A stretch of DNA of 64,000 bases from Acidiluteibacter ferrifornacis (GTDB lineage Bacteria > Bacteroidota > Bacteroidia > Flavobacteriales_E > Vicingaceae): positions 273,325-337,324 of the forward strand of contig NZ_WWNE01000007.1 in assembly GCF_009909615.1 (NCBI RefSeq), read 5' to 3'. Positions 51,938-59,993 of this stretch are shown here, piece by piece. Position 1 is the first letter of the stretch. Each line of letters opens with the position of its first letter. The notes below the pieces were generated by a model. It searched no databases, was not told the origin of the DNA, and saw only the letters and a list, made by a program, of their open reading frames with translations. The position numbers and the translations under genes were made by a program.

Positions 51938-52864
51938 ATGCAAAACACTCCCCTTGGCAATATATCTTTTGGAGCACTTAGAACAACATTTGCTGCCATC
52001 ACTTTCGGTCTAGTTATTTCTTTTGCTTCTTGCGCCGAAGGCGAAAAGAAAGTAGTAACTGAAGAACAGCAAGAAAAGCCAAAAGATAAAAATGAAAATA
52101 CAATGTTTGAGATTGAAGGAAAGGTTTTTAGTATCCCTTCTCCAATTCAAACAGCTTTGTTGTTAAAAGATGCAGGCACTTCTTTTGACGGCTCTATTTT
52201 AAATCCAACTGCTAACATTACTAAATACACAACCTCGACAAAAAGAGCCATCAATCTTGGTATTTATGGAGCAGATTTAGGATATGTTACTATTTTTGAT
52301 CAAACTCAATCTTCCATTTCGTACTTAGCAGCTACCAAAAGCTTGGCTACTGACTTAGGAATTGCCAATATTTTCGATCAAAAAATATTGTCTCGATTCG
52401 AGAAAAATATTGGTAACAGAGACTCCTTATTGAGTTTAGTTTCTGATGCTTTTAAATCAACTGATCAATTTTTAAAGAAAAACCAGCAAGAGCAATTAGG
52501 TGTGTTAATACTCGCAGGAGGTTGGATTGAAACGCTACATTTTGCTACCAAAATATCAGGTTCCTCAGGAAATCAGAAAGTTATTGATAGAATCGGAGAA
52601 CAAAAAATCACACTTGAAAACTTGATGAAGTTATTATTGACCATTGAAGCAAACGACGATGTTACTCAGCTTCTGGGTAGCTTGCAAGAATTAAGAGATA
52701 TTTATAACGGTGTTAATTATGTTTATGAATACAAAGAGCCAATAACAGATGTTGAAAATAAAACAACTACTATTACAAGTGTTTCAAAAATAGAAATGAG
52801 TCCCGAAATACTTAAAAGTATATCAGATAAAATATCAAGCATCAGAAATAATATCACGCTATAA
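51938..52864 (+). CDS. Lipoprotein of unknown function next to an ABC transporter
   Basis: About 308 residues from ATG (a TTG 3 codons earlier is less likely). Lipobox FASC gives a lipidated Cys at about residue 32. The mature part is helical with no named domain. Visible features are AINLGIYGADLGYVTIFDQ and LLTIEANDDVTQLLGSLQEL. It overlaps the next gene by 1 nt. With that gene and the ABC transporter it forms a likely functional group (inference). Confidence 0.75.
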   Translation: MQNTPLGNISFGALRTTFAAITFGLVISFASCAEGEKKVVTEEQQEKPKDKNENTMFEIEGKVFSIPSPIQTALLLKDAGTSFDGSILNPTANITKYTTSTKRAINLGIYGADLGYVTIFDQTQSSISYLAATKSLATDLGIANIFDQKILSRFEKNIGNRDSLLSLVSDAFKSTDQFLKKNQQEQLGVLILAGGWIETLHFATKISGSSGNQKVIDRIGEQKITLENLMKLLLTIEANDDVTQLLGSLQELRDIYNGVNYVYEYKEPITDVENKTTTITSVSKIEMSPEILKSISDKISSIRNNITL

Positions 52865-53307
52865 TGAACACGAAATCTATGAACAGATCATCTTTAAGAT
52901 CACTTATATTATTCCTTTTCCTTGCTGTTGGCAGCCAATTCAATTCTTTTGCACAGTGTGATACAATTGCCACTATTTGCGAAAAGAATATGGCCAAAAA
53001 TTATTTATCAGACGGCCAAGAATATAGAGCACTTTTAATTGAAGAGGAAACAGCCGAATTTCACTTAACACTTTATGGGAATAGCACGTATAGGTTTGCT
53101 GCTTGTAGTGGATTAACTGATGGTAATCTTATTTTTTCAGTTTATGATAAAGATAGAAATCCCATATTTTCTAACAGAGATCATGCTGTTAGTCCATACT
53201 GGGATTTTAAAGTCACCAATACACTTGATATTATTGTAGAAGGCAATTTAAATCTTGATAAATTAGGCTCAGGTTGCGCCGTATTATTGGTTGGTTTTAA
53301 ACCCTAA
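52864..53307 (+). CDS. Small exported protein, function unknown
   Basis: This 147-residue protein has a signal peptide (about 1-30). The mature part has two Cys pairs (CDTIATICEK, AACSG, GSGCAVLL) and beta-rich segments such as FHLTLYGNSTYRFAACSG. It resembles jelly-roll or pre-peptidase-like beta domains, but I cannot name it. A terminator follows 26 nt later. Confidence 0.7.
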   Translation: MNTKSMNRSSLRSLILFLFLAVGSQFNSFAQCDTIATICEKNMAKNYLSDGQEYRALLIEEETAEFHLTLYGNSTYRFAACSGLTDGNLIFSVYDKDRNPIFSNRDHAVSPYWDFKVTNTLDIIVEGNLNLDKLGSGCAVLLVGFKP

Positions 53308-53332
53308 TCATTTACACCACATGAAATATATG

Positions 53333-53368
53333 AAGGTCTTGAATAATTAGTTTCAAGGCCTTTTTTTT
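53333..53368 (+). terminator. Intrinsic terminator after the exported protein gene
   Basis: An 11-bp stem with one G-U pair (53333-53343 with 53352-53362, approximate) is followed by eight T. It separates the lipoprotein pair from the ABC transporter gene. Confidence 0.85.
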
Positions 53369-53412
53369 ATTATTTTCATACCCAAAATTGCACCTCGATT
53401 TAAATCAACAAA

Positions 53413-56400
53413 ATGAGTGAACGGATTCTAAAAGCATTAATGCAACTATTTGCTATTGTGGCAAATGTTGGAGAAGACAATAAACTAGGAAGAGATTTTG
53501 TAGCTTTTTTCCTTAAACAGCAGCTCAACCAAGAGTTGGTCAATAAATACCTCGAAGTATTTGATGAATTTGTAGAACAACAAAGCAGAAAAAAAGATGG
53601 ATCAAAAGCACGAAAAAGAACCTCAGTAAATTCTGTAAAGGTCTTAGTTATTTGCACGCAGATCAATAAAGAACTCACTCAAAAGCAAAAGATATTTGTT
53701 CTATTAAAATTACTAGAATTCGTTTATCTTGATGATGATGTTGTACCACAAGCATTAGAATTTGTAGATACAGTAGCGGACACTTTTAATATTGAACCTG
53801 AAGAATACAAGCGTTGTAAATCTTTTATCGAATCAGACGTTAACCACTCCATAGATTCAGAAGATTTTTTAATTGTTGGTAGTAAACCTCCCGAGGCGAA
53901 CTCTAAAACCAAATTTATACAAGCAGATGGCCTTAATGGAAAACTAAGAATATTATTTGTAAAGAGCGTTAGGATGCTTTTTGTAAAATACTTAGGAACT
54001 TCAGAATTGCAACTAAATGGTCAGATAATACTACCATATAAAATTTATATTTTAAACCAAGGTTCTTCATTAAGAGGTAGCAAGCTATCAACCATTTATT
54101 ATAGCGATATCATAAGTAAGTTTCTGGCTGACAAGAATGAAGAGCTAACAACTTTTACTGCAGATAATATTACCTATCAGTTTAAGAATGGAAATATTGG
54201 ACTACATCCGATGTCCTTTCAAGAAGAATCGGGTGGTCTAATTGGTATCATGGGAGCTAGTGGTGCCGGTAAATCAACCTTATTAAATGTTTTAAATGGG
54301 AACTATCGGCCTACCACAGGAGCTGTTCGTATTAACGGGTTTGATATTAATGATCCCGAAAATAAAGAAAAAATTGAAGGAGTCATTGGGTACGTCTCTC
54401 AAGACGATTTACTGATTGAGGAGTTAACCGTTTTTCAAAATTTATTTTTTAACGCCAAACTTTGTTTCGGCAACCTCTCTGAAAAACAACTAATACGTAT
54501 GGTCATCAAAGTCCTAAACTCCTTAGGGCTCTACGAAACTAAAGATCTGAAAGTAGGAAGTCCCATGGACAAAACCATTTCAGGCGGCCAACGAAAAAGG
54601 GTAAATATCGCTTTAGAATTAATTAGAGAACCTGCTGTACTTTTCGTTGATGAACCAACTTCTGGACTATCCTCCAGAGACTCTGAAAATATTATGGATT
54701 TATTGAAGGAGCTTTCTCTTAGAGGAAAGCTAATTTTTGTTGTAATCCATCAGCCCTCTTCAGATATATTTAAGATGTTTGATAAGCTTTTGATTCTAGA
54801 CACAGGCGGTTACCTGATTTATAACGGAAATCCTGTAGATGCTATTATTTACTTCAAAACTTTAGCAAATCAAGCCAATAAATCAGAAAGTGAATGTGGA
54901 GAGTGTGGTAATGTAAATCCTGAGCAAATATTTAACATTATAGAATCTAAGGTTATCGATGAATATGGAAACTTAACAGATAGCAGAAAAACTTCTCCAC
55001 CTGAATGGCAAGAAAGTTATAAAGAAAAAAATGAGGGAGGAGCATTACCCCCTATTAAAAACACGGATAATCCGGTTATTACATTTAAGATACCCTCTCT
55101 TTTTAATCAGTTTAAAGTCTTTATCAAACGAGATATTCTTAGCAAACTGACTAATAAACAGTATTTGCTCATTAACTTTCTAGAAGCTCCTATATTGGCG
55201 TTCATTTTGGCATTTATTGTAAAATATAAAAATGTAGATGCTGCCGTTAGTAATGCCTACGTTTTTAGGGAAAATGAAAATATTACTGCGTATATCTTTA
55301 TGTCGGTAATTGTTGCACTCTTTATGGGACTTACAGTTGCTGCTGAAGAAATCATTCGTGACCAAAAAATACGAAAACGGGAAAAGTTTTTGAACTTGAG
55401 TAATGGAAGTTATTTGTTCTCAAAGATTGGAATTATGTTCTTAGTCTCTGCCATACAGACACTCAGTTTTGTATTAGTAGGAAATACCATATTGGAGATA
55501 CAAGGGATGTATTTCGATTATTGGTTGATTCTTTTTTCTACTTCTTGCTTTGCCAACATGCTAGGTTTGAATATTTCTTCCGCTTTTAATTCTGCAGTAA
55601 CTATCTATATTCTAATTCCATTTTTAGTAATCCCTCAATTGATTTTGAGTGGTGTCATAGTAAAATTCGAAAAACTTAACCCTACCATAACTGTACAAAA
55701 TAAAGTTCCCTGGAGTGGGGATGTTATGGTTAGTAAATGGGCTTTTGAAGCTCTTGCTGTTAATCAGTTTAAAAACAACAAATTCAATAAAAATTTCTAC
55801 TATGCTGATAAAGAATTAAAAAAGTATGGGTTCAAGAAGAACTTTTGGATGGGACGAATGAAGGAAAAGGTAAACTTTGTTCAACGGAACCTTGAAGATG
55901 AAACAAAACGACAAGAGGTCATAGATGGAATAGAGTTGTTAAAATATGAAGTTGAAGGTGTTCAAAAGCTAGTGCCAGATTATCCTTTTGAGAAAATTGA
56001 CCTACTGACTATTGAGCAAATTGATGGTCCAACGATTGAACTATTAAAAGAATATCTAGCAGAGCTAAATGACCTATTTATTGACAAATACAATGAGCTT
56101 ACAGCTGAAAAGGATAAAATAGTTGTTTCCTTGAATAAAACTGATGAGGATAGGGAGGCCTTTATAAAATTGAAGGATGATTATACGAATGAATCCTTAA
56201 CTGATTTGGTAACCAATAAGAATGACCTTAACAAAATTATTGAATGGAATAATCGGTTAATTCAACATTCTAACCCTGTGTACAAGGATCCTGATGGATT
56301 TAGAGCGCACTTCTTTGCTCCCTCTAAAGAGTTATTCGGTACAAAAATAACAACTTTTTCAGCTAACCTACTAGTAATTTGGCTTTTCTCTATAGTATTG

Positions 56401-56484
56401 GCCGTTACCCTCTATTTTGACCTATTGAAGCATTTCTTGGATTGGATAGAAAAACAGTTTACCAAAATAAAATTCGCTAAATAA
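53413..56484 (+). CDS. ABC-2/ABCG-type transporter with TerB-like N-terminal region and large loop insertion
   Basis: This 1023-residue protein starts with a helical TerB-like region (about 1-145: VGEDNKLGRDFVAFFL, VYLDDDVVPQALEFV). A short beta region (about 175-240) comes before the ATPase. The ATPase has Walker A GASGAGKST (281-289), signature SGGQRKR and Walker B VLFVDEPTSGL (about 407-417), as in ABCG transporters. An ABC-2 membrane domain follows (about 590-780). A charged, helical insertion of about 190 residues (about 780-970) lies before the last span. It probably exports lipid or another hydrophobic compound. It is convergent with siaC. Confidence 0.88.
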   Translation: MSERILKALMQLFAIVANVGEDNKLGRDFVAFFLKQQLNQELVNKYLEVFDEFVEQQSRKKDGSKARKRTSVNSVKVLVICTQINKELTQKQKIFVLLKLLEFVYLDDDVVPQALEFVDTVADTFNIEPEEYKRCKSFIESDVNHSIDSEDFLIVGSKPPEANSKTKFIQADGLNGKLRILFVKSVRMLFVKYLGTSELQLNGQIILPYKIYILNQGSSLRGSKLSTIYYSDIISKFLADKNEELTTFTADNITYQFKNGNIGLHPMSFQEESGGLIGIMGASGAGKSTLLNVLNGNYRPTTGAVRINGFDINDPENKEKIEGVIGYVSQDDLLIEELTVFQNLFFNAKLCFGNLSEKQLIRMVIKVLNSLGLYETKDLKVGSPMDKTISGGQRKRVNIALELIREPAVLFVDEPTSGLSSRDSENIMDLLKELSLRGKLIFVVIHQPSSDIFKMFDKLLILDTGGYLIYNGNPVDAIIYFKTLANQANKSESECGECGNVNPEQIFNIIESKVIDEYGNLTDSRKTSPPEWQESYKEKNEGGALPPIKNTDNPVITFKIPSLFNQFKVFIKRDILSKLTNKQYLLINFLEAPILAFILAFIVKYKNVDAAVSNAYVFRENENITAYIFMSVIVALFMGLTVAAEEIIRDQKIRKREKFLNLSNGSYLFSKIGIMFLVSAIQTLSFVLVGNTILEIQGMYFDYWLILFSTSCFANMLGLNISSAFNSAVTIYILIPFLVIPQLILSGVIVKFEKLNPTITVQNKVPWSGDVMVSKWAFEALAVNQFKNNKFNKNFYYADKELKKYGFKKNFWMGRMKEKVNFVQRNLEDETKRQEVIDGIELLKYEVEGVQKLVPDYPFEKIDLLTIEQIDGPTIELLKEYLAELNDLFIDKYNELTAEKDKIVVSLNKTDEDREAFIKLKDDYTNESLTDLVTNKNDLNKIIEWNNRLIQHSNPVYKDPDGFRAHFFAPSKELFGTKITTFSANLLVIWLFSIVLAVTLYFDLLKHFLDWIEKQFTKIKFAK

Positions 56485-56503
56485 AATACCTTCAAATTCG
56501 CAC

Positions 56504-56539
56504 AAAAAAACTCCTTAATGTAAATTAAGGAGTTTTTTT
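56504..56539. terminator. Bidirectional terminator between the ABC transporter and siaC
   Basis: A 15-bp stem (56504-56518 with 56525-56539), with A-run left and T-run right, works for both convergent genes. Confidence 0.9.
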
Positions 56540-56556
56540 ATATTTCGTTTGAAGAA

Positions 56557-56937
56557 TTACTCTTCCATTTCTACCATCTTGAATGGAATATTAATAATCG
56601 CTTGGTAATCTTCACCTGCTTCTAACATATCTTCATCATCCTCTTCGTAATACCAATTGATAACCGTCTCACTTCCTCCGGTATTTATCTTCTCCAACTT
56701 CTTAAATACGTCTAGAATACACTTAGATGAACTTGTATTAAAGTACTCTAACTGAATTCTTACAGTCGTATTTGGTTTTGGGGTATTAGAATATTCCTCC
56801 AATTTATCTATTAAAGGTTTATAAAACTCAATAGAATTTTCAGGAATTGAACGTCCTTTGATTAATAATGAACCATCCTCTAAGCTAAATTGAATTGTTG
56901 GGGTTTTCGGTGTACCCTCTATTGTTAAATTTTCCAT
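56557..56937 (-). CDS. siaC: SiaC family regulatory phosphoprotein (DUF1987)
   Basis: This 126-residue protein matches SiaC/DUF1987: GTPKTPTIQFSLEDGSLLIKG near the start, the likely phosphosite block EYFNTSSSKCILDVFKKLE (about 64-82) and an acidic WYYEEDDEDMLEAGEDY. In Pseudomonas, SiaC acts in a partner switch with kinase SiaB and phosphatase SiaA to tune c-di-GMP and aggregation. The kinase gene lies 11 nt upstream. No siaA is visible. Confidence 0.92.
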   Translation of the reverse strand: MENLTIEGTPKTPTIQFSLEDGSLLIKGRSIPENSIEFYKPLIDKLEEYSNTPKPNTTVRIQLEYFNTSSSKCILDVFKKLEKINTGGSETVINWYYEEDDEDMLEAGEDYQAIINIPFKMVEMEE

Positions 56938-56948
56938 TTTCCTATTTT

Positions 56949-57500
56949 TTAATATTCTCCTACTTTAACCAAAAGGCTATAGAATGTATATTTATCGTCT
57001 AATTTTTTGAAATCGTACTCTAATTTATGTGCTGATTTTCTGGCAATATCAATCATCCCAAGACCTCCGCCTCCCTTATCAGACATCAATCCGTTGTTTA
57101 ATACTTCTTTGTAGAAATCCTTTAATTCATCAGTTCCTAAAGAATTAATTTTATCAATTCTTTCTCTTAAACTTTCGACTTGATTATTATCCATATAATT
57201 ACCTGTACAGATAAGGTAAGCATCCTCAGATTTGCCTATTACAAAAATAACCGATGAAACATCTTCGTTACCTACTAAACCAGGGTTTTCGGATATGTGA
57301 TGGTATAAGTTTTGGAGTGCTTCGACCAGTACATTATATACTTTCTTTCTGATCTTGGATGGCTCATCCAGCTTATCCATTTTAGATTCTACAATCTGCA
57401 ATACAGAAGTTACCAAATCTGAAGAAACGTCACCTTTATAGGACAATATTATATCGTCCTGCTTCATAAGGCTATAAAAGTTGTACAAGTCTATTTCCAT
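56949..57500 (-). CDS. siaB: SiaB family protein kinase (DUF6272)
   Basis: This 183-residue protein has the GHKL-like SiaB fold: NVLVEALQNLYHHIS (about 48-62) as the N-box and MSDKGGGGLGMIDIARKSA (about 139-157) as the G-box. It phosphorylates SiaC. It is first of a two-gene unit with siaC. The gap 57501-57748 holds no other gene. A promoter element for the plus-strand neighbour lies at its far end. Confidence 0.92.
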   Translation of the reverse strand: MEIDLYNFYSLMKQDDIILSYKGDVSSDLVTSVLQIVESKMDKLDEPSKIRKKVYNVLVEALQNLYHHISENPGLVGNEDVSSVIFVIGKSEDAYLICTGNYMDNNQVESLRERIDKINSLGTDELKDFYKEVLNNGLMSDKGGGGLGMIDIARKSAHKLEYDFKKLDDKYTFYSLLVKVGEY

Positions 57501-57708
57501 ACCAACTAGGCGTGCTACTTCGTAATTAATCTTTCAACTTATTGTTGAAAAAACACCAACTGTATTTTACCATTTATATTACTGCGCTAATATAATGCAT
57601 ATTGTGCCACAAAAAAAAATAAATTTAAGTAAATAACCTATTATTTATTCAAAAAAATAATAATTCTGAAAATGTTCAATTTAGTCGACCCCCTGTTCGT
57701 AGTTTACT

Positions 57709-57716
57709 TACTTTTG
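57709..57716 (+). promoter_or_regulatory. -7 promoter element of the methyltransferase gene
   Basis: TACTTTTG is an exact TAnnTTTG match, 32 nt upstream of the ATG at 57749. Confidence 0.45.
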
Positions 57717-57748
57717 TCATCCCAATTTATCAAATTATAAGCATTAAG

Positions 57749-58483
57749 ATGGTAGACAAAGAATGGTTTAAAGAATGGTTTGATTCTCATTATTACCACC
57801 TGTTATATCAAAGTCGTGACGAGAAAGAAGCCCACCAATTCATTCAACGTTTAATTGGTCGTTTTGCACTAAAAAAAGGATTAAAAATTATCGACATTGC
57901 ATGCGGAAAGGGACGTCATTCCAAATTCATTAGCACTTTAGGGTTTGATGTAACAGGAATTGATTTATCTGCAGAAAGTATCACATATGCGCAAAAGGAT
58001 GAGAATAAAAATCTTCATTTTGCCAGACACGACATGCGGGAGGTATTCAGGCCAAACTATTTTGATGTGGCTTTAAATCTATTCACTAGCTTTGGGTACT
58101 TCGAAAGTGAAGAAGAGAATAAAAAAGCCATCCAAGCGATGGCGGATAATTTAGTTCGTCAAGGTCATTTAGTAATTGACTTTTTAAATGTTAAAAAAGT
58201 TATAAAGACATTACCGGTAAAAGAACAAAAGACCATAGAGAATATTACTTTTAATATTGAAAAGTTTTTAGCTAATGGATACATTACAAAAGAAATTGCA
58301 TTTGATGATGAAGGTAGAGCGTTCCATTTTACTGAGTATGTCAAAAACATTCAATTGCATCAGTTTCAAGAATACCTCAACCTTTCAGGATTAGAAATCA
58401 TTCACACATTCGGCGACTACCATTTAAACTCCTTTGACGAAACTACTTCTGATCGACTAATTTTAATCTGCAAAAAGAATTAA
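57749..58483 (+). CDS. Class I SAM-dependent methyltransferase
   Basis: This 244-residue soluble protein has SAM motif IIDIACGKGRHSKFIS (about 48-63), then GIDLSAESITYAQ and HDMREVF. The C-terminal part (residues 150-244) is less conserved. The substrate is unknown. It is followed 2 nt later by the ZIP gene, so the two are likely co-transcribed. Confidence 0.88.
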   Translation: MVDKEWFKEWFDSHYYHLLYQSRDEKEAHQFIQRLIGRFALKKGLKIIDIACGKGRHSKFISTLGFDVTGIDLSAESITYAQKDENKNLHFARHDMREVFRPNYFDVALNLFTSFGYFESEEENKKAIQAMADNLVRQGHLVIDFLNVKKVIKTLPVKEQKTIENITFNIEKFLANGYITKEIAFDDEGRAFHFTEYVKNIQLHQFQEYLNLSGLEIIHTFGDYHLNSFDETTSDRLILICKKN

Positions 58484-58485
58484 TA

Positions 58486-59208
58486 ATGAATATTTGGGCT
58501 GTTCTACTTTTGTTTCTAAGTTCCGCAATTAGCGGTATTGCCATGGTTTGGTTTCGTCCGAATGGGACCAAAAGTATCAAATTACTCCTTTCATTTAGTG
58601 GAGCATTTTTGATGGCAATTTGTTTTTTACACCTTTTACCAGAAGTATTTACGAACACTCCGAAGGAGGTTAGTCTATTCTTACTCATTGGTTTCTTCTT
58701 ACAACTGCTACTCGATTATTTCTCAGGAGGTATAGAACATGGACATATTCATTTACATAAAGACCAATTAAAAAAGTTTCCGTTCCTTGTTTTTCTAAGT
58801 CTTTGTTTTCATGCTTTTATTGAAGCCGCTCCTGCGTTTCACTTTCACTCCGGTGATCATAGTCATGACGTTTCTCCACTGTTAATTGGTATTGTCATGC
58901 ATAAAATACCGATTTCAATCGTATTAGCAAGTTTGCTTCTAGCAAATCAAATAAAGAAGACCAATGTGGCCATTGCCATTATCATCTTTTCATTAATGGC
59001 ACCATTAGGTGGTTTTCTAGGTCATTGGTTAAACCATAATACGCAGTTTGCTGATTTATTCCCTTATTTATTGGCACTAGCTGCAGGAATTCTTTTACAT
59101 ATCGCCACTACAATTCTATTAGAAACAAGTGACAATCACAAATTTAGTAAAATGAAAATAGTCAGCATTTTAGTTGGTGCTTTGTTAGCAATTATTGCTA
59201 CCTACTGA
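58486..59208 (+). CDS. ZIP family metal transporter
   Basis: This 240-residue inner-membrane protein has about eight spans. Metal site motifs are FHAFIEAAPAFHFHSGDH (about residues 107-124) and GIVMHKIPISIVLASLL (about 133-149). A His-rich loop GGIEHGHIHLH precedes them. It likely imports zinc or iron. It sits 2 nt after the methyltransferase. Confidence 0.9.
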   Translation: MNIWAVLLLFLSSAISGIAMVWFRPNGTKSIKLLLSFSGAFLMAICFLHLLPEVFTNTPKEVSLFLLIGFFLQLLLDYFSGGIEHGHIHLHKDQLKKFPFLVFLSLCFHAFIEAAPAFHFHSGDHSHDVSPLLIGIVMHKIPISIVLASLLLANQIKKTNVAIAIIIFSLMAPLGGFLGHWLNHNTQFADLFPYLLALAAGILLHIATTILLETSDNHKFSKMKIVSILVGALLAIIATY

Positions 59209-59266
59209 GTCAAGTTCAATTAATGAATTTTAAGCTTTTTTTCTTTTATAAAGAACCCTCATTAGT

Positions 59267-59274
59267 TAACTTTG
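59267..59274 (+). promoter_or_regulatory. -7 promoter element of the peroxiredoxin gene
   Basis: TAACTTTG is an exact TAnnTTTG match, 36 nt upstream of the ATG at 59311. Confidence 0.5.
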
Positions 59275-59310
59275 TTATCAATAAAAATCAAAATATAAAA
59301 ACAATATAAA

Positions 59311-59943
59311 ATGGCAGTATTAGTCGGAAAAAAAGCACCGCACATCTCTGCGAGTGCAGTAATTAACGGTGAAGAAATAGTAGAAAACTTTTCATTAGAT
59401 CAGTATTTAGGTAAAAAGCACGTGGTTTTATTCTTTTATCCAAAGGATTTTACTTTCGTATGCCCTACTGAACTTCATGCGTTTCAAGCAAAATTAAAAG
59501 AGTTTGAAGACAGAAACACTGCAGTGGTAGCATGTTCAACAGATACAGAAATGTCACACTGGGGATGGTTACAAGTTGCAAAAGATAAGGGTGGTATTCA
59601 AGGAATAACTTATCCAATCATTGCGGATACCAATAAAACCATTGCTACCAACTTTGATGTTTTAGCGGGGGAATGGGATTACAATGAAGAAGGACAAATG
59701 ATGGCTCACGGTGAAATGGTTGCTTATAGAGGTTTATTTCTTATTGATAAAGAAGGAATTGTTAAGCATCAAATTGTAAACGACCTTCCATTAGGTAGAA
59801 ATGTGGATGAAGCAATCAGAATGGTTGACTCTTTACAGTTTTTTGAAGAGAAAGGTGAAGTTTGCCCCGCAAACTGGTCAAAAGGTAAAGAAGGAATGAA
59901 TGCTACTCATGATGGAGTAGCTTCATATTTAGCTTCCAACTAA
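59311..59943 (+). CDS. Typical 2-Cys peroxiredoxin (AhpC/Prx1 type)
   Basis: This 210-residue cytoplasmic enzyme reduces H2O2 and organic peroxides. The peroxidatic Cys51 lies in DFTFVCPTELHAF. The resolving Cys185 lies in GEVCPANWSKG. No ahpF is adjacent, so thioredoxin is the probable reductant. A strong terminator follows. Confidence 0.96.
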   Translation: MAVLVGKKAPHISASAVINGEEIVENFSLDQYLGKKHVVLFFYPKDFTFVCPTELHAFQAKLKEFEDRNTAVVACSTDTEMSHWGWLQVAKDKGGIQGITYPIIADTNKTIATNFDVLAGEWDYNEEGQMMAHGEMVAYRGLFLIDKEGIVKHQIVNDLPLGRNVDEAIRMVDSLQFFEEKGEVCPANWSKGKEGMNATHDGVASYLASN

Positions 59944-59964
59944 TTTAAAAATCAAAAAAGTCTT

Positions 59965-59993
59965 AAGTCCTAACCAGCGGTTAGGACTTTTTT
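59965..59993 (+). terminator. Intrinsic terminator after the peroxiredoxin gene
   Basis: An 11-bp perfect stem (59965-59975 with 59979-59989) with a 3-nt loop is followed by six T. It overlaps the stop region of the convergent surface-protein gene. Confidence 0.9.
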
